Below are positions 12,069 through 24,761 of a stretch of DNA of 64,000 bases, one piece after another. Within the stretch, counting starts at the first letter, position 1. Every line of letters begins with the position of its first letter. Location: positions 992,001-1,056,000 of the forward strand of contig JALLLT010000003.1 in the NCBI GenBank assembly GCA_025266875.1, in the 5' to 3' direction. Made by a program: the position numbers and the translations under genes. The stretch comes from Fennellomyces sp. T-0311 (Eukaryota; Mucoromycota; Mucoromycetes; Mucorales; Lichtheimiaceae). A model generated the notes under the pieces. The model searched no databases. It saw nothing but the letters and a program-made list of their open reading frames with translations, and was not told the DNA's origin.

Positions 12069-13513
12069 ATGCATTGCTCGGTTTTGCTTCTGCTTACTGC
12101 TACTCTTGCAGAGGCAGCAACGACGATTAAATTACCTATTTACAAACGATTACACCATGAACGACGACAGGATAGCAATCGTACATCGATCAGCAGGCTG
12201 TACAATGACGAAGGATCCGAGTATTTGATTCGTGTGGGAGTCGGATCACCGCCTCAAAACTTTACACTCGCATTAGATACTGGAAGGTAAAATGTCAAAG
12301 CTTTTACTCAAAAAAAAAAAGCATATGCTTAAACTATTGTAGTGCGGATTTATGGATACCATCCAGTCAGTGCCCTCAAGACGCATGTCCACTGGCACGT
12401 TTCAACGATTCACGATCAAACACATTCACCAACACCAGTCAACCGTTCAATATTGTCTATGGAATTGGTGCCGCAAATGGAACATACGTACGTGATACAG
12501 TTCAAGTCGGACGTTTGCAAGTCAAGGACCAAGTTTTTGGGTTAGCACACCAAACCGATAACATTGTTGCACCGGGGTTAAGTGCTGAAGATCGTCATGA
12601 ACTACTTACAGACCATGATGATGACGATCGTCACGAGATTGCCAACGGTATATTTGGTCTTGGATACCCAGAACTCGCCGCGTCTTCTTCAAACCAGAAC
12701 TATCCATTTGTATTTAATTTGGCACTCCAAGGTCTGATTGCTGAGCCGGTGTTTTCCATAAACATGGGTTCCATATTCGACGACGGCTGGTCCGGCGAAA
12801 TCCTATTTGGTGGTATTGACCCAAAGTACAAGGACCGGATTACTTATTCACCCGTGGTCTCATTTCAACAAGGCGCGCCACATACTTATTGGATGTCACA
12901 TGGCCACGGTATCCGTTTATTCAATCAGGAAAATAATAGCGTCATCGTGGATCACAAGTTTCAAGAAAAGCGTGGCTTTATCATTGACACAGGCACAACA
13001 CTTACCTATATGGATCAAGCGATCGCAGATCAGCTGGTGAAAGCGGCAGCGGGGCCTGACCGAGTCGTGCTTGACAATGCCTCTGGAACTTATATCGTGC
13101 CTTGCAGTATTTACACCTCACCCACTCGCTTGGAACTTGACCTGGTACCGGAAGGAAATAACACGGATGTTCTCCGTATCGGTGTACCAATACGTGACCT
13201 TGTGATTCCGCTCGACGACGATGACTTGGATGAAGCAACACAGTGCATGTTTGGAATCGCACCATGGCTGGCGGGAGAAAAAAGTGCACAGCAGATTGGT
13301 AACCAAGGCTTTGTGTTGGTGGGTGATACAGTGCTCCGATCAACGTATCTCGTTTTCGATATGGGGCACAATCGGATCGGATTCGCCGCAGCTCAGGGCA
13401 GGGCGGGTGTCACACGAGAATCTCTCCATGACAACAAAAGTGAGTCTTCGCCTTCCAGGAAACGTGCATCGTTATGGCTACTGTTGTTGGGAGTGATTAT
13501 TCTGTTACAATAA
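12069..13513 (+). CDS. Secreted GPI-type aspartyl protease 3
   Basis: Predicted 462 aa from exons 12069-12286 and 12343-13513. It is the most divergent copy of the tandem trio. Signal peptide at residues 1-17, then a much shorter propeptide that still carries dibasic KR and RR. Catalytic aspartates lie at D70 (DTGS) and D288 (DTGTT). An unusual His/Asp-rich loop (D-H-D-D-D-D-R-H) is inserted about 110 residues after the first catalytic aspartate. The C-terminus is S-R-K-R followed by a leucine-rich hydrophobic segment, so it is probably also membrane anchored. The 56-nt intron lies at the same place within the DTGS serine codon. Only about 200 bp separate it from protease 2. Confidence 0.92.
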
Positions 13514-13922
13514 AGGGAAAAGCATGGTCTTGTGCTACTGATAAAAAATTTTGGGGGGGGGGAGAGTATTCCAATGTAAATAAGGTCCATGTATAAAAAA
13601 AAGGAATATAAAAGCTTCTTTTGTGTTATGCGTGTGCGATGCTTGGTCCGTGCGTCTGGAAAATGTTAATGCAGATGGGGCGAAAGGTTGTCAAAAAGAA
13701 CAAACGGGTAGATCCATGGCGACTAAACAATCGTTTTCCCAGCCCCGGGTCTCACCTCCCTGTTTGGGTCATCCGATTTCGATTGGTTCGCCGTGATTGG
13801 CTTGCTTTTTTTAGGGATTTTCTTTCATTCACCCCCCTCTCAAAATTCAATAATCACACGCCCGCAACTTTTTTTCCGCTTGCTTCCTTCCCTTCCCCTT
13901 TTTTTTTCTCTTTTACGAAATC
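13514..13922. other. Spacer with pyrimidine-rich promoter
   Basis: About 410 bp. A run of ten G lies at about 13552-13562. The last 80 bp before the next ATG are strongly pyrimidine-rich (C/T tracts), the usual 5' leader style here. The open frame at 13621-13926 has no family motif and is not accepted. Confidence 0.4.
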
Positions 13923-14734
13923 ATGAAACCTGCTAGCAGAGCCCGCGTGCTACGACGTTTAGCCGCTGCATCTTTAAAAAAAATGAATCCCACAGAAATG
14001 CCTGCGCGGGAAGAGCCGTTGCGGCGAACCGTACTAATACGAAGGTAATTCTTTTGCCCTTTTTCTTTCTGGTTCTTGGTTTGGGCAACATGTATTACTG
14101 TAGTTTTTTTTCCCAACCCCTCCTCCGATCATGCATAAAAAAATAAAAGAGATAGCAAAAGAGAGAAGGCACACATACCTCCATCGCTTCTGATCTTTTT
14201 CTTTTTGCTTTCCATGCCCAACCCTCTGCCCTTCACCCCCTACAGTACCGCTTGTTTCTTACGCTCCTCTCTTTTGTTCGCCATAACAGAACCCTCGAAT
14301 GGGTGAAGCAGCAGCAAAGACAGCTAGATCTCCAAGAGTACGACCTGGATAGCACCTTGACTTACGACCCAATGATGACGTTGCCACGCTACGTTGAAGA
14401 GGATCCTGCTGCACTGCTGACTCCGGAGGCTTATGATTGGTCTTGGCTGGGCGATGACAGACTGTACCTCACCCAAATCATATCAACTCCACCCGCGCAA
14501 CCACCACAACCACCATCAACAGAACCCGATTCCTCGCTATTGTCGCACACCATACAGCCTCCAGAACAGGAACAGGAAGACGACTTGAACATTCTCCTGT
14601 GGAATTACAGGCAGGCTAAACGGCCCTCATCTCCAGATGACCAAGATTTATCGACAAAGCGGGTCAAGACAACTGAAGATCCTCCGGCTGGCCCGGCGTC
14701 GCCTGCGAGTAGCCCCGTCATACTGAGCGTATAA
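13923..14734 (+). CDS. Orphan two-exon protein, about 188 aa
   Basis: Model: exons 13923-14044 and 14290-14734 with a 245-nt intron, long for this locus; phase is kept (R codon split). Exon 1 gives a very basic N-terminus (K, R, A rich) that could be a nuclear or mitochondrial targeting sequence. Exon 2 starts T-L-E-W-V-K with a Q-rich helix, continues with an acidic/aromatic middle (Y-D-W-S-W-L-G-D-D), and ends in a P/Q/S/E-rich disordered tail with a KRVK basic patch. I do not recognise it. Such composition would suit a small regulatory or nuclear protein, but that is only inference. Exon 2 could instead start at an internal ATG in the intron region. Confidence 0.45.
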
Positions 14735-17700
14735 TTTAAATCTTAATCATTCCCTTTCCAATCTCTCCATTGGTAGCTTTTTTTCTTTTCATTTGCATTT
14801 CAATTTCATACCCTTTCAAAACATGGACTCTCTCGTTTTTACACAATACCGTATGTACAAATTACTTTGCACTTCAAAAAATCATAAAACATTCTTTCTT
14901 TTAACACTATGAAAGCGCGCGATGCAGCCAAAAAAAGGTCACCCGAGAGAAGTCGCATGTTTCAAAACATTGCCAAGCAACGGCAGACGCAGCCAGCGAC
15001 ATGAACCATTTCTTTCTGTTGCTACGTTACTTAAAATGCTTCGTCTTAACTTGGACGACGGCTGCTATTGAAATGCTCGTCAAGTCAACGAACCATGTGA
15101 AAGGCTGTCAGCTCTTTTTATATCTTTCTTTGTGGACGCAAACTTGTGTATGTGGCTGCGCCGCTTTTCGAAACCCTGCTTCGGATGCGCCGCAATGCCC
15201 ATGTGACTAAACAAAAGGTTTCTGGCCCAATTTCCAGGTACAAAGTGGAATTGATTCTTTTTGTACCCGATAATTCCAATGTCGTTGCTGATCCAGTCTG
15301 TGCGCAAATAACTCCTTGACATGTCTCGTGTGCTGTTCCCTACAAATGGCAAGGGGATTGGCTATTTGCAGAAAACGTAAACAGTAAAGCAGCTTGTGCA
15401 CACCATCAATTTCGCAAAATGGTAAAGCGCCGTTTTCTTTGTACAATCCTTCCCTTTTCTACAACATTCGAGATCAGTCGCATTTGTACAGGAGGTTCTT
15501 GGTTTTCCGCACTCTATGATATTCTTTCTTGTGAACATGACAGGATTGTTACTATCAAAAGCCCAATCTGATACTTGGTTTCACGTGATCATCCTCGTCT
15601 GTGCTCAACTGGACTTTATTGTGGCACCCTTGTAAAACGAGATTATTAAACATTTTCGGTTGCATGTCTCGTAAGCTTCCTCATCCGGTAAATACCATCT
15701 GTTTTACCCAGAATGGAGACCTCTAATATGCATTAAACTCATGTCAGGCCACGCGATGCGTGATCCCCTACAGAAATACCCGTGGACCCTCCTTCCTATT
15801 CATAGGAAATCTGCCCTGAGCTACGCACGTATGTGATGAGTTTTCCATTGTTTTAAATGCAAAACCCATTCTTCTACGATACTGAGCTTTTTGTATCGCC
15901 TATACACGGATCTATGTTCTCTCTCAAGTTGCCAGAAGAGCTATCAATTATTAGATAAATATTAAATTAATCGTCAGATGCTTTACATTTTTCATTCGTG
16001 TGTGTGATACACACATACCCTGGAAATATTTTTTACCTGATTTGAACTTCGCTTGCTATGTTCATCCTCTACTTACTTTAGTTGACATAATTTCTTCGAA
16101 AAAGAAATCTTTGAACGGATACAGTATGCTTCAGGTATTGTATTTTGTTTGTATACTATACTTACGTACAACTACGGCCATGTTGTTTTAGATAATACGT
16201 TACAATAAGGCAATTCCAAGGATGCTCTTTATGCTGCGTTCTATCAATACTAATAAAGCTCTCCCGCATTAGTAATAAAGTTTTGTATTTAACGCAACGT
16301 AGAGCACCATCTCATCCATGCACGTATATCCTATTAATTTCTCGTGTGAAATCGATGGTAAGAACCCACAATCTTGAACGCGATATGCAGTTCCACATGT
16401 AATGCCATCTTATATACACAGATGCTGTAGTCAGCATATAAAATCGTTGTAGATATCTTCACAAAGTCACTATATTCAAGCATCCTGGGGAGCACTCTTT
16501 AGCCTCACTTCCTCTTTCCTAATCTACCAAAACCAGCACTCATATTGTCTCTTTCGTGGAGCTTTTACGTAGTTGGAATATGGACTTTATTATGGAAGAC
16601 TTGTTAACCTGATTTTGTAGATATGTGGTCGCTTCCTTTGGGTACGAATGTTTATAGATATATAAGATAGAGCGGATGCTACGTCTTAAAAAGCCCCTAA
16701 TGGGAAAAAGACAGGCAGAGGTGGAGAGATGATGATATAAGAAATAAAGCAAGAAAAAAAGAAGTTGTGGACGCTTAATGCCAGAGAGATGGTGAAGCTT
16801 TTACGTACTTTGAACATATTATGTACAGCGGACTTCCTCTAGAGTCCAAGATGTCATATTCCTAAAATACTATAAGAGTTCATTTTCACAAATACATGCG
16901 GTTCTTACTTGATTATTCGATCCGAAGTGGTGTTTAAGTTCACGTGTTTATATATACATACATTATGGCTTAAAATCTGTGCAGTAAGAGACTGCACGCT
17001 CCACGCAATAGATGCAGTTAATCAGATCGAGATGTTATATACGTGATATCAGCTGGATTATGAAACGAAGTCAACGATGACACCATCTGCAACTGCCCTT
17101 ATCATATATCAACTAATCTACTGCACGCGATCATTCTTCTACGAAGATATTACGTACCTTTAAGCGTAGCAAAGTATGAATATTTAAATATCACAAGCAT
17201 TTGCTGTCTTGGTCATGTCACACCGCATCTGGTGTCTGTAGCAATGAAGTAGAGCACTTCAATTTACAATTCAACGATTTCCGCCGTCATGGAGGCAATG
17301 ACACAAAAAGCGGAAAATCATTATTTCTTAGTAACAAATTCGAAAAACATTTCGACGTGTATATGTAAAAGATATATTATGAACGAATGCCAATGAAGTC
17401 GATACCAAACACTACAAATAATTTCGATGGTTAAAGGTGGTTACAGCGGTTAAACATAAGCTTTTTAACCGCTTGTATTACCATTTTCAGCAACTCAAGC
17501 GGTCAAAAAGCTTATGTTTAACCATTTCAAAAAACCATTCACCAAAAATTATTTGCAGTGAAACGCAGATTAGGATGTGTTGTGAGCTACCAAATCTTTA
17601 TTTTCCCTGCTTTGCATTCTTCACACATGGCGTCTAACCATAGTACTTTAAGCTCTCTATTTAAAACCACAAGGAGGGGACGTAATTCTTTTTAAGGGTA

Positions 17701-18322
17701 AGTCCAGCATTCTTCTTAACAAATAAACATCTAAATTTTCAACAATAGGCATGGTTTTAGAGAAGCTTACGGCGGAGAATCCAATGATAGTATCTAATCC
17801 CAAGATTAGCAGCTAAGGAGAAGGATTATCTAGAAGAGATGTAGTTTTCAGCAGTAAAATGTGCTCCACAAAAAAATCATTATAAATACTTGCTTTGATT
17901 TACTAGAGTAGTATAGACCGCTTATTTTGCCTTTGGTGATCATCGAAATTAATATCCCTGAGGTAAACCAAGATTTCCAACGCACGTATTTTTTCCACCT
18001 GCTCGCGTTATATTTCAGCTAATAAACATTTCATGGCTTTTCATAACTTCTACACACATACCATCGTCTAGAGATAATCTTAAAAGCTCTCTTGAGTGTA
18101 CATCTTTTATACTACGGCTACAAAGCTTAGTAGCTTGAATGTCGTGGCACTTGAAAGTGTCTTATTTGTACTAGTGACTATATAGATGGGAGTGTGCACA
18201 GTAGAGTAAGAAGGAAGGCAGCCTCGGACTACACTAATTTCAAGCCACTGGAGTTGAATTCACTCGAAGTCTGGAGAATACGTTCGAGATAAAATTTCGC
18301 ATAACTTTCTTTTCTAACAGAG
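14735..18322. other. Gene-free AT-rich region
   Basis: About 3.6 kb in which I see no gene. Open frames such as 15001-15210, 16540-16752 and 17437-17637 are short, low in codon bias and without motifs. The one structured element is the hairpin at 17448-17523. The last 100 bp must hold the promoter of the AATF gene. Confidence 0.5.
17448..17523. repeat. Near-perfect 28-bp inverted repeat with 20-nt loop
   Basis: Left arm 17448-17475 begins GGTTAAACATAAGC. The right arm 17496-17523 is its reverse complement with a single mismatch (T in the arm opposite C at 17503). The 20-nt loop is 17476-17495. Related GGTTA/TAACC words flank both arms (for example at 17429-17442 and 17525-17545), so the palindrome may be part of a larger decayed element. 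It could be the end of a foldback or MITE-like element, or a hairpin RNA source. No coding sequence is associated. Confidence 0.7.
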
Positions 18323-20296
18323 ATGCCTCCAAGTACGTCTTTCTATAATATTACCTAGCAGTAGTTACTCATTTTAGCTTGCAACAGAGAAATCGCTTGC
18401 GGATCAAATTGCTGATCTCGAATCAACCGTCCAAGAAGGTATGACTCGAAGTACCTTTTTTTTAAATGAAAAAATGCTTAAATCAATCACTTTATAGACT
18501 ACGATCCTGAGGATATTACAGAAACTCTTCGCGAGGCAGCAGAGAATGAAGGTTTCGACAGTGACAATGAGGATCAACGTCGTGAACATTATGTGGACGT
18601 CGGCAAATCGTCGCTTCGGAAGCAACAGCAGTTCTTGATGGACGATCCACGTTATGCTGGTCAGCGAGCAAGTCGCAAAGATCTATATTCGTCAGACGAA
18701 GAAGAGGAAGCGGACGAAGAAGACGATTCCGGCAATGATTCAGCAGAAGATTCTGACGAAGAACAATATGAAGAATGGAATGGTCCTTCAGAGCAAGCAA
18801 AGAACGAGTCCGACGACGAAGTACCAGAAGAAGGAGTGGAAACATCAGACGACGCAGAAAGCGAGGAAGAAGAAGAAGAGAAAGATGATGATGAAGAGAA
18901 TGATGATAATGACGAGATCAAGAATGAACTACGTCAGTTGCAGGAGGACGAAAAGTAAGCTTCTATAAAGTTTGGCGGGAAAAATGCTAATCCCTGGGAC
19001 GAATTAGGGCCATGATATCCAAAATGTCGCAGAGCGCACAAAGTGACATTGAAAAGGGCCAACATGTCCGACAACAGTTGGTGAGTTAAGCAAATGGAGC
19101 ATTTTCATGGTAACTAACAGGCACAATAGACGTTGTGGGAAAACTTTTTGGAGAGTCGCATTCGAACACAAAAGATCGTTGAACTTGCAAACCAACTTCC
19201 TCAGCATGACATATGGCCTGATTTTCTTGCAAAAGAAGAAGGCATTGAGCCCGACCTTGATGGAGCAAAGGAGGAATTACGCGAAACCATTGACGAGCTT
19301 ATGGATCTGCGAACGAACCTGCTAACTGACAGTGATGCCGTTGAATTTGGCGATCGTACATTTAATAGCCGAAAACGTCATTTAGATGATGATGACGAAT
19401 ATATAGAGAAGCTTTGGGAGGACATATCGGAAATCAATGATGTGTAAGTTTTGTGTGAGAAAAAAGTGAGCAGGATTAATGACGCTTCAACAGTTTTGTT
19501 CCTTTCCGCGATTCGACACTGGAGAAATGGAGCAACAAGGTGCAAGTCGCATCAAGTGCAAAACTCAACAAAAAGTTCAAGGCATTTGACCAAGTAAGTT
19601 CAATGTGTTACTGTAAAAAAGCTTTTTACTAAGCTTCTTATTCTAGAATATCATGACACAAGTCAGTAACATCATGGCGGATAAAGAGAATCTTGTGCGA
19701 CGGACACAATTGCAACGATCCGAATACCGGGTTCTTGGGAAGAAGGTAATATATAGCTGGACGATCCTTTTTGTGAAAGATTACACAACTTATTCGCTCC
19801 CCCCTCCGGCCCTCCCCCAATTGTGCTAGGTGCAAGAAACGGAGGAGACCCCGAAAGCCGAAGAAACCTCAACACGCGAATCTCGCAAAGCCGATCGCCA
19901 TTTGAATAACTACGATATGGAGATTTTTGATGACAATGACTTTTATCAGCAGTTGCTACGTGAATTGATCGAGGCTCGCATGGTCGACACCGATGACCCA
20001 ATTGCGCAAGGCATGCGTTGGGCTGCACGGAAAGCTGCTGAATCCAAGAAGAAGAAGCGTGTCGTGGATAGACGAGCCAGCAAGGGCCGTAAACTGAGGT
20101 AAGCATCCGCATAGACTCGAGAGAAAGCGATGAAAGCTCTGATACTATGCCGTTCAAAAGATTCGATGTCCATGAAAAGCTTCAGAACTTTATGGCACCT
20201 ATTCCTGCTGGCACCTGGCACGATGAAATGACCGAAGAACTCTACTCTTCCTTACTTGGTCAGAAGAAGACAATCCTTGACGAGGCTGCTGCATAA
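18323..20296 (+). CDS. BFR2: AATF/Bfr2 ribosome-biogenesis protein
   Basis: Predicted 502 aa from nine exons: 18323-18332, 18388-18438, 18498-18954, 19008-19080, 19130-19443, 19494-19593, 19647-19745, 19830-20098 and 20161-20296. The protein begins M-P-P-K-K-S-L-A-D-Q-I, the usual Bfr2/AATF start. It has a long acidic D/E-rich block (about residues 75-170), the conserved AATF/Che-1 helical region (about 175-330) and the C-terminal TRAUB domain. TRAUB is marked by D-V-H-E-K-L-Q-N-F-M followed by W-H-D-E. It acts in the nucleolus in early processing of the small-subunit pre-rRNA. The first coding exon is only 10 nt. The AG at 18376-18377 breaks the frame, whereas 18386-18387 restores the family N-terminus. 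All phases are consistent. Confidence 0.93.
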
Positions 20297-20648
20297 AATC
20301 GTTAGATTATATCACACTTGCATTTCTTTTTATCCGTTAATAACATCCAATCCAAGCACTGTATTTGTTTCTCGCAATGAGCATGTTGCAAATTTCAATC
20401 CAGCAGTGACCTAGTAGCGATGATTACATGGATATATCGTCTCAGCTGGCCATTGGAAATGACGTTCGAAAGATATGTGTAAGCAGGTCCTTATGACAAG
20501 TCAATGGTTCATCATAAGCTAGTTGCAATAAACTACGTGGAAGTTCCTCAAACGCCAAAGGGAGCATTGGAAGGAGTAATTCACATTCCGCATAATGTGA
20601 AGCCCGCCGCCTTGCCACGTCTTCTTTCGTGTCCCTCAAAAAACAGCA
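20297..20648. other. Spacer between AATF and GOT1 genes
   Basis: About 350 bp, no gene. It is expected to contain the end of the AATF transcript and the GOT1 promoter; no obvious TATA element. Confidence 0.4.
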
Positions 20649-21276
20649 ATGTGGTTAAGCGATTTACAAAGTAAAATTCAACCCAAGTAATAAGGATCAC
20701 CCTGTTGACCGTGGCATTGTAGAAATCGGTGTGGGTCTGACCGCATTTGGCGTCTTTTTCATGGTGCTTGGTGTCCTGATGCTGTTTGATGCAGGATTAA
20801 TGGCAATTGGCAACGTAAGGATAAATGTTCAAAAGGAAGAAAGGGTATTAAAAAGAAGAGCATGATCGATAGATCCTGTTTCTGAGTGGTATCGCCGCCA
20901 TTATTGGACCGAAAAGTACATTGGTTTTCTTTTCTCGACGAGAAAAGTTGCGAGGGACGATCTGTTTTCTTGGAGGCATATTTCTCGTTTTGAGTAAATT
21001 TCCTGTGCTTGGATTTGCTGTGGAAGTGTTTGGTTTCTTGAACTTGTTTGGGTAAGTTTTGGTATGTTAGGCCGGTTCCTGCAAGTTGGATTCATTCTGT
21101 GCAAATAGTGATTTCTTCCCTGTGGTCTTTGGTTTCATGAGACGATTGCCTATTATTGGTCCTATTCTGAGCCATCCAGCCATCTCTAGGGTAAAGTGTC
21201 ATGGTATTGTCATGGTGACGTTTTGCTCATTTTTTATGACTAGTTTATGCCGCGAGAGTCGCGTACTCGTGTGTAG
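20649..21276 (+). CDS. GOT1: Golgi transport protein Got1
   Basis: Predicted 135 aa from five exons: 20649-20670, 20723-20814, 20873-21051, 21109-21190 and 21244-21276. It starts M-W-L-S-D-L-Q-K-I-G-V-G-L-T, the standard Got1 N-terminus. Four hydrophobic helices follow, with [13 protein letters not shown] before the last and a short basic cytoplasmic tail. Got1 is a small integral membrane protein of the ER-Golgi system needed for efficient vesicle traffic and SNARE recycling. The length matches the family (about 138 aa). The first coding exon of 22 nt is accepted because it supplies exactly the conserved residues and the split lysine codon. All introns are 52-58 nt. Confidence 0.93.
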
Positions 21277-24200
21277 TATATAGCTGAACGTATATATAGA
21301 TCAAAAATACATAATACCCTCCCTTTTACTCCGTAAAACATGTCAATTTTCTTAACGTTCTGTACGACTAGATTGGGTCATGGTTGGATGGTGCCATTAG
21401 GTCTCGTCCTACTGAATCTAATCCCATTTTGATCATTTTATCCGATGGGGGGGGGGAAGACGGCACTGGTTCCGTTTCTAAGCCAGTTGAAGTACAATAT
21501 ATGCATGCAACAATTTTTTTTAGCTTGCATCAGTAGATTTTTGTTTGTTTCCCGCGCAAACTAACAGCTTCCTTTTCCCAAGCTCGGAATTCCCAAAAGG
21601 GGTTATTGCAGAGGGTCGTAATCAAAAATGGACCATTTACGACTATCTGTTGCAGTGATTTGCGTTTGACAAAGACGCGGAGGACTCGGCTTGAGCTTAT
21701 ATTCACTGATGGAATCGGTATATATCTCCCTGGGTACTTAGTTGTTAACTGCCATGTTACTTGTAATAGATATAAAATCTCATTATTTGGCAGCAATAAG
21801 ACCTGATGTTCGATATTATTCCAAATTACATACTTTGGGTCGCGCTTATGTGTACATTATACTTGCAATTCTTATCGTGCCGCAGCGAAATAACGTGATT
21901 CAATGTTGAGACACCACCATATTCCGCTTTCATCCGATTGATCCTGGGCACATAATCCCTCTTAACCATATTTTTACTAAACCAAATGGACCTTTGAATA
22001 TTTGGCTTTTCACAGGATGAGCTACTTGGTATAATAAATTTACAGTATAACGGAATCGATGCGAGCTGCTACTAAGCAGCACCATGTCTTGATCAATTAT
22101 TTTTCTGTGCAAAGTGTTGTTCAAATAGTATATATCTCCCAAATACTCAAAGGATGTCCCCACAAGAACGGATCAATCTCCCAAAGTAGCGATCTCAGGA
22201 AGCGTATGTTTCACATCGTTTATCTGTTCCTTTCGCCGGAAATGACATTCGATTTAGGTGCAACCAATCATCTGCGATGCTTTTTTTTCGAGGTAACAGT
22301 ATCATCTCGATGTATACTATCATCAGGGTCCGTGCTAAGGGTCCAAAGGACTCAATTATGTTGACATACATTGTACTCCACGATTCTGTCTTACCTGAAT
22401 GTCTTCTCACAACAGTAGTACGTTGTGGGGGAAAGTTTGAAAAGAGAGACGTGCTATGAATAGTATAAACAATGCGCAGGACCCATGCTTGCGCCTCATT
22501 CTCCGTCGTTGAAAAATAGATGCAATACATCATTATTTGTCATAAACGCGCCTCGGCGCCGACTTCTTTTCGATACTGAAACAACCGTATTATCGAAAGG
22601 CCAGGTCTTTCTGAACCAGAGCGTGATGTAAGTGTTTGTTTGACAAACATTCAAGCCTCCTCGAGTGTTACAGGAATGAAGAGAATGGCGCGCGTTTACC
22701 TGGCGCCTAAATAAGCAATTTTTTTCTTTACCATACCATCATAACAAATCGGTATGACATGTTATCTGATAACGCTGCTGGTGATTGAGTGAAGACCTTA
22801 GTTCAAGATCATATGCTGACCATTCTGTAATAACCCACCGTAAATTTACAAAGGGGAAAATGTTAGTCTGGGAAAAAAAGTAGCCGGCTCCTTATTCTCA
22901 AGACATGACCCTTGTATTGAATTATGGTTGTGGGCGTGTGCCACTACGAAGTCAATCTAACAAACACCGATCGATCCTCAAGCTTGTTCATTCTTTTGAA
23001 ACCAATCTTATTGTTATTTTCGTGCAACAACCTCAAGGTCAACGACATCGACGCTTCTTCAGGGGTTCGTCAAAATGCTTCTTAACATCACTAAATCATG
23101 GCATCATCTGATCCGAATCAGGTTATGCAAGGTCGTTGACTTGCATTTCCCCTAAAATGAGATTGCGGCAATGTATTAAATCGAATCATTGTTTTTCGTT
23201 GTCTTTTTATTTAAAGGCACCATGTCATTTGATAAGAACAAAAGTTCATAAAAGTTATATCAAGAATCGCCCGCGGAGCACAAGATAAATCTTAGTTTGT
23301 TCTGCCAACCAATAAGCACCCGAAGAGAAAAAAATAACTCGAGCCAAGGTTCTCAATCAAAAGTCTAGATGCTCAACGTGATGCGCTTGTAAGAATTAAT
23401 AATCCCAAGTCTGCATAAAAAAGATTATAGGTAAAGCGCAAACGCCAAATAAAGTCTCACATCACGCCAAATCGTGGCTGTTCAGAAAAAAAAACGGTCA
23501 GAAGTTAATTTCACGATCTCCGCGCACTTGGTGCTTGCTTAGCCGACTCAAGGATGATGATGATGAGAGAGAATAAAGTATATGAGAGAAATAGTGAAAT
23601 GAGTTTGCCCCGGGCCAAAAAAAGCCTAAATCGTTCTTGGAATCCCTTTCCCCTTTACTTTTTTTTTGTCTTGACACATTATGCCGCTCTTACCCTTAGA
23701 TGCCCCCTTTGATACTCTGTACGAGTTTGACATGCGCACAGACGGCTTATTGAATTTGTATACAAAAGTTTCACATTTCAAAAAAAAAGTAACTGGGGGG
23801 AGAAATATAGAAAATCATATGGGCTGGGAGTCAAACTCTCGTTTTGGCCGATATTGCCCTTTTCAACGAAGATGGCAAGTGATTGGCTCAAGGGTAATAT
23901 GGGCGCCGGGCACACACATTGCTCTGTGACTCTTGGGAAAAACACGCTACACTTTAGATTTTTTTTGCCTCGGATGGCTTGAAACGGGTTAGATTGGTAT
24001 CTGGTTGATGGGTTGGGGGATCACTTTATACTAATAATAATCGCCATGGAAACCAAACAACATTTGACTTTGAAAGTGCCCCGTTCCCAAATCTTCTTTA
24101 CCTAAGCAGAATGAAAAAAGAAGCCCATGTTTCACACACATTATTGTTATGAACGGTTCCCCATCCCGAGAGACTTTTTGATACTTCTTCCTGCACGCTT

Positions 24201-24761
24201 TCTAAACGATATCGTTGTTTGTTGTATATGCATATGAAGGTTTCACTGCAACGCCGATCTTTCCGAAAACGATCATACGTTTATTTTTCTGAAGAGACCC
24301 CACTAAGCTTCAAAACGGCATTCACGTAGCTAGCAAAAATGGCAACCCATTTCAGAAGGAGTGGGGGAGGGAAGTGCGGGTATCCCTCTGCAAAAAAAAA
24401 TTCAATACCCTCAACCTTAATAAAAGCTTTTTATTTCCCCGACGCCAAAGGGGAAAAGGACCCAAACGATAAGTTCCATTTTTCTTGTGTTGTCTTCTTT
24501 TCCAGTCTGTTCATCTCTTCTTCCGTTTACCTACATTTTTTTTATTTAAAGAGTGTTTGTGTGGGTATTCTCATTGTTTTATTTTTTTTCGTGAGCGACC
24601 AACTCCCCCCAAGAACCTTGTTTTTGATAATATAGAGAGACAAGTAAAAAAGTCCGCCCTTTTTTGCTCGCGAATCTATCTCTTACTTTTTTAAACGTTT
24701 CAACTTTCTCTTTTTTATTTTCTTGCCCACCTCTTTCTTACTCTTATCTTGTACCTTGATC
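21277..24761. other. Long gene-free region upstream of the Ndt80-like gene
   Basis: About 3.5 kb without a convincing gene. One small frame at 23681-23929 follows a promoter-like C/T-rich leader and starts MPLLPLDAPFDTLYEFDMR. It could be a short coding or upstream exon, but nothing supports it further. Homopolymer tracts occur (G run near 21448-21456, many A/T runs). The last 300 bp are T/C-rich and probably the 5' UTR of the transcription factor. Confidence 0.45.
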
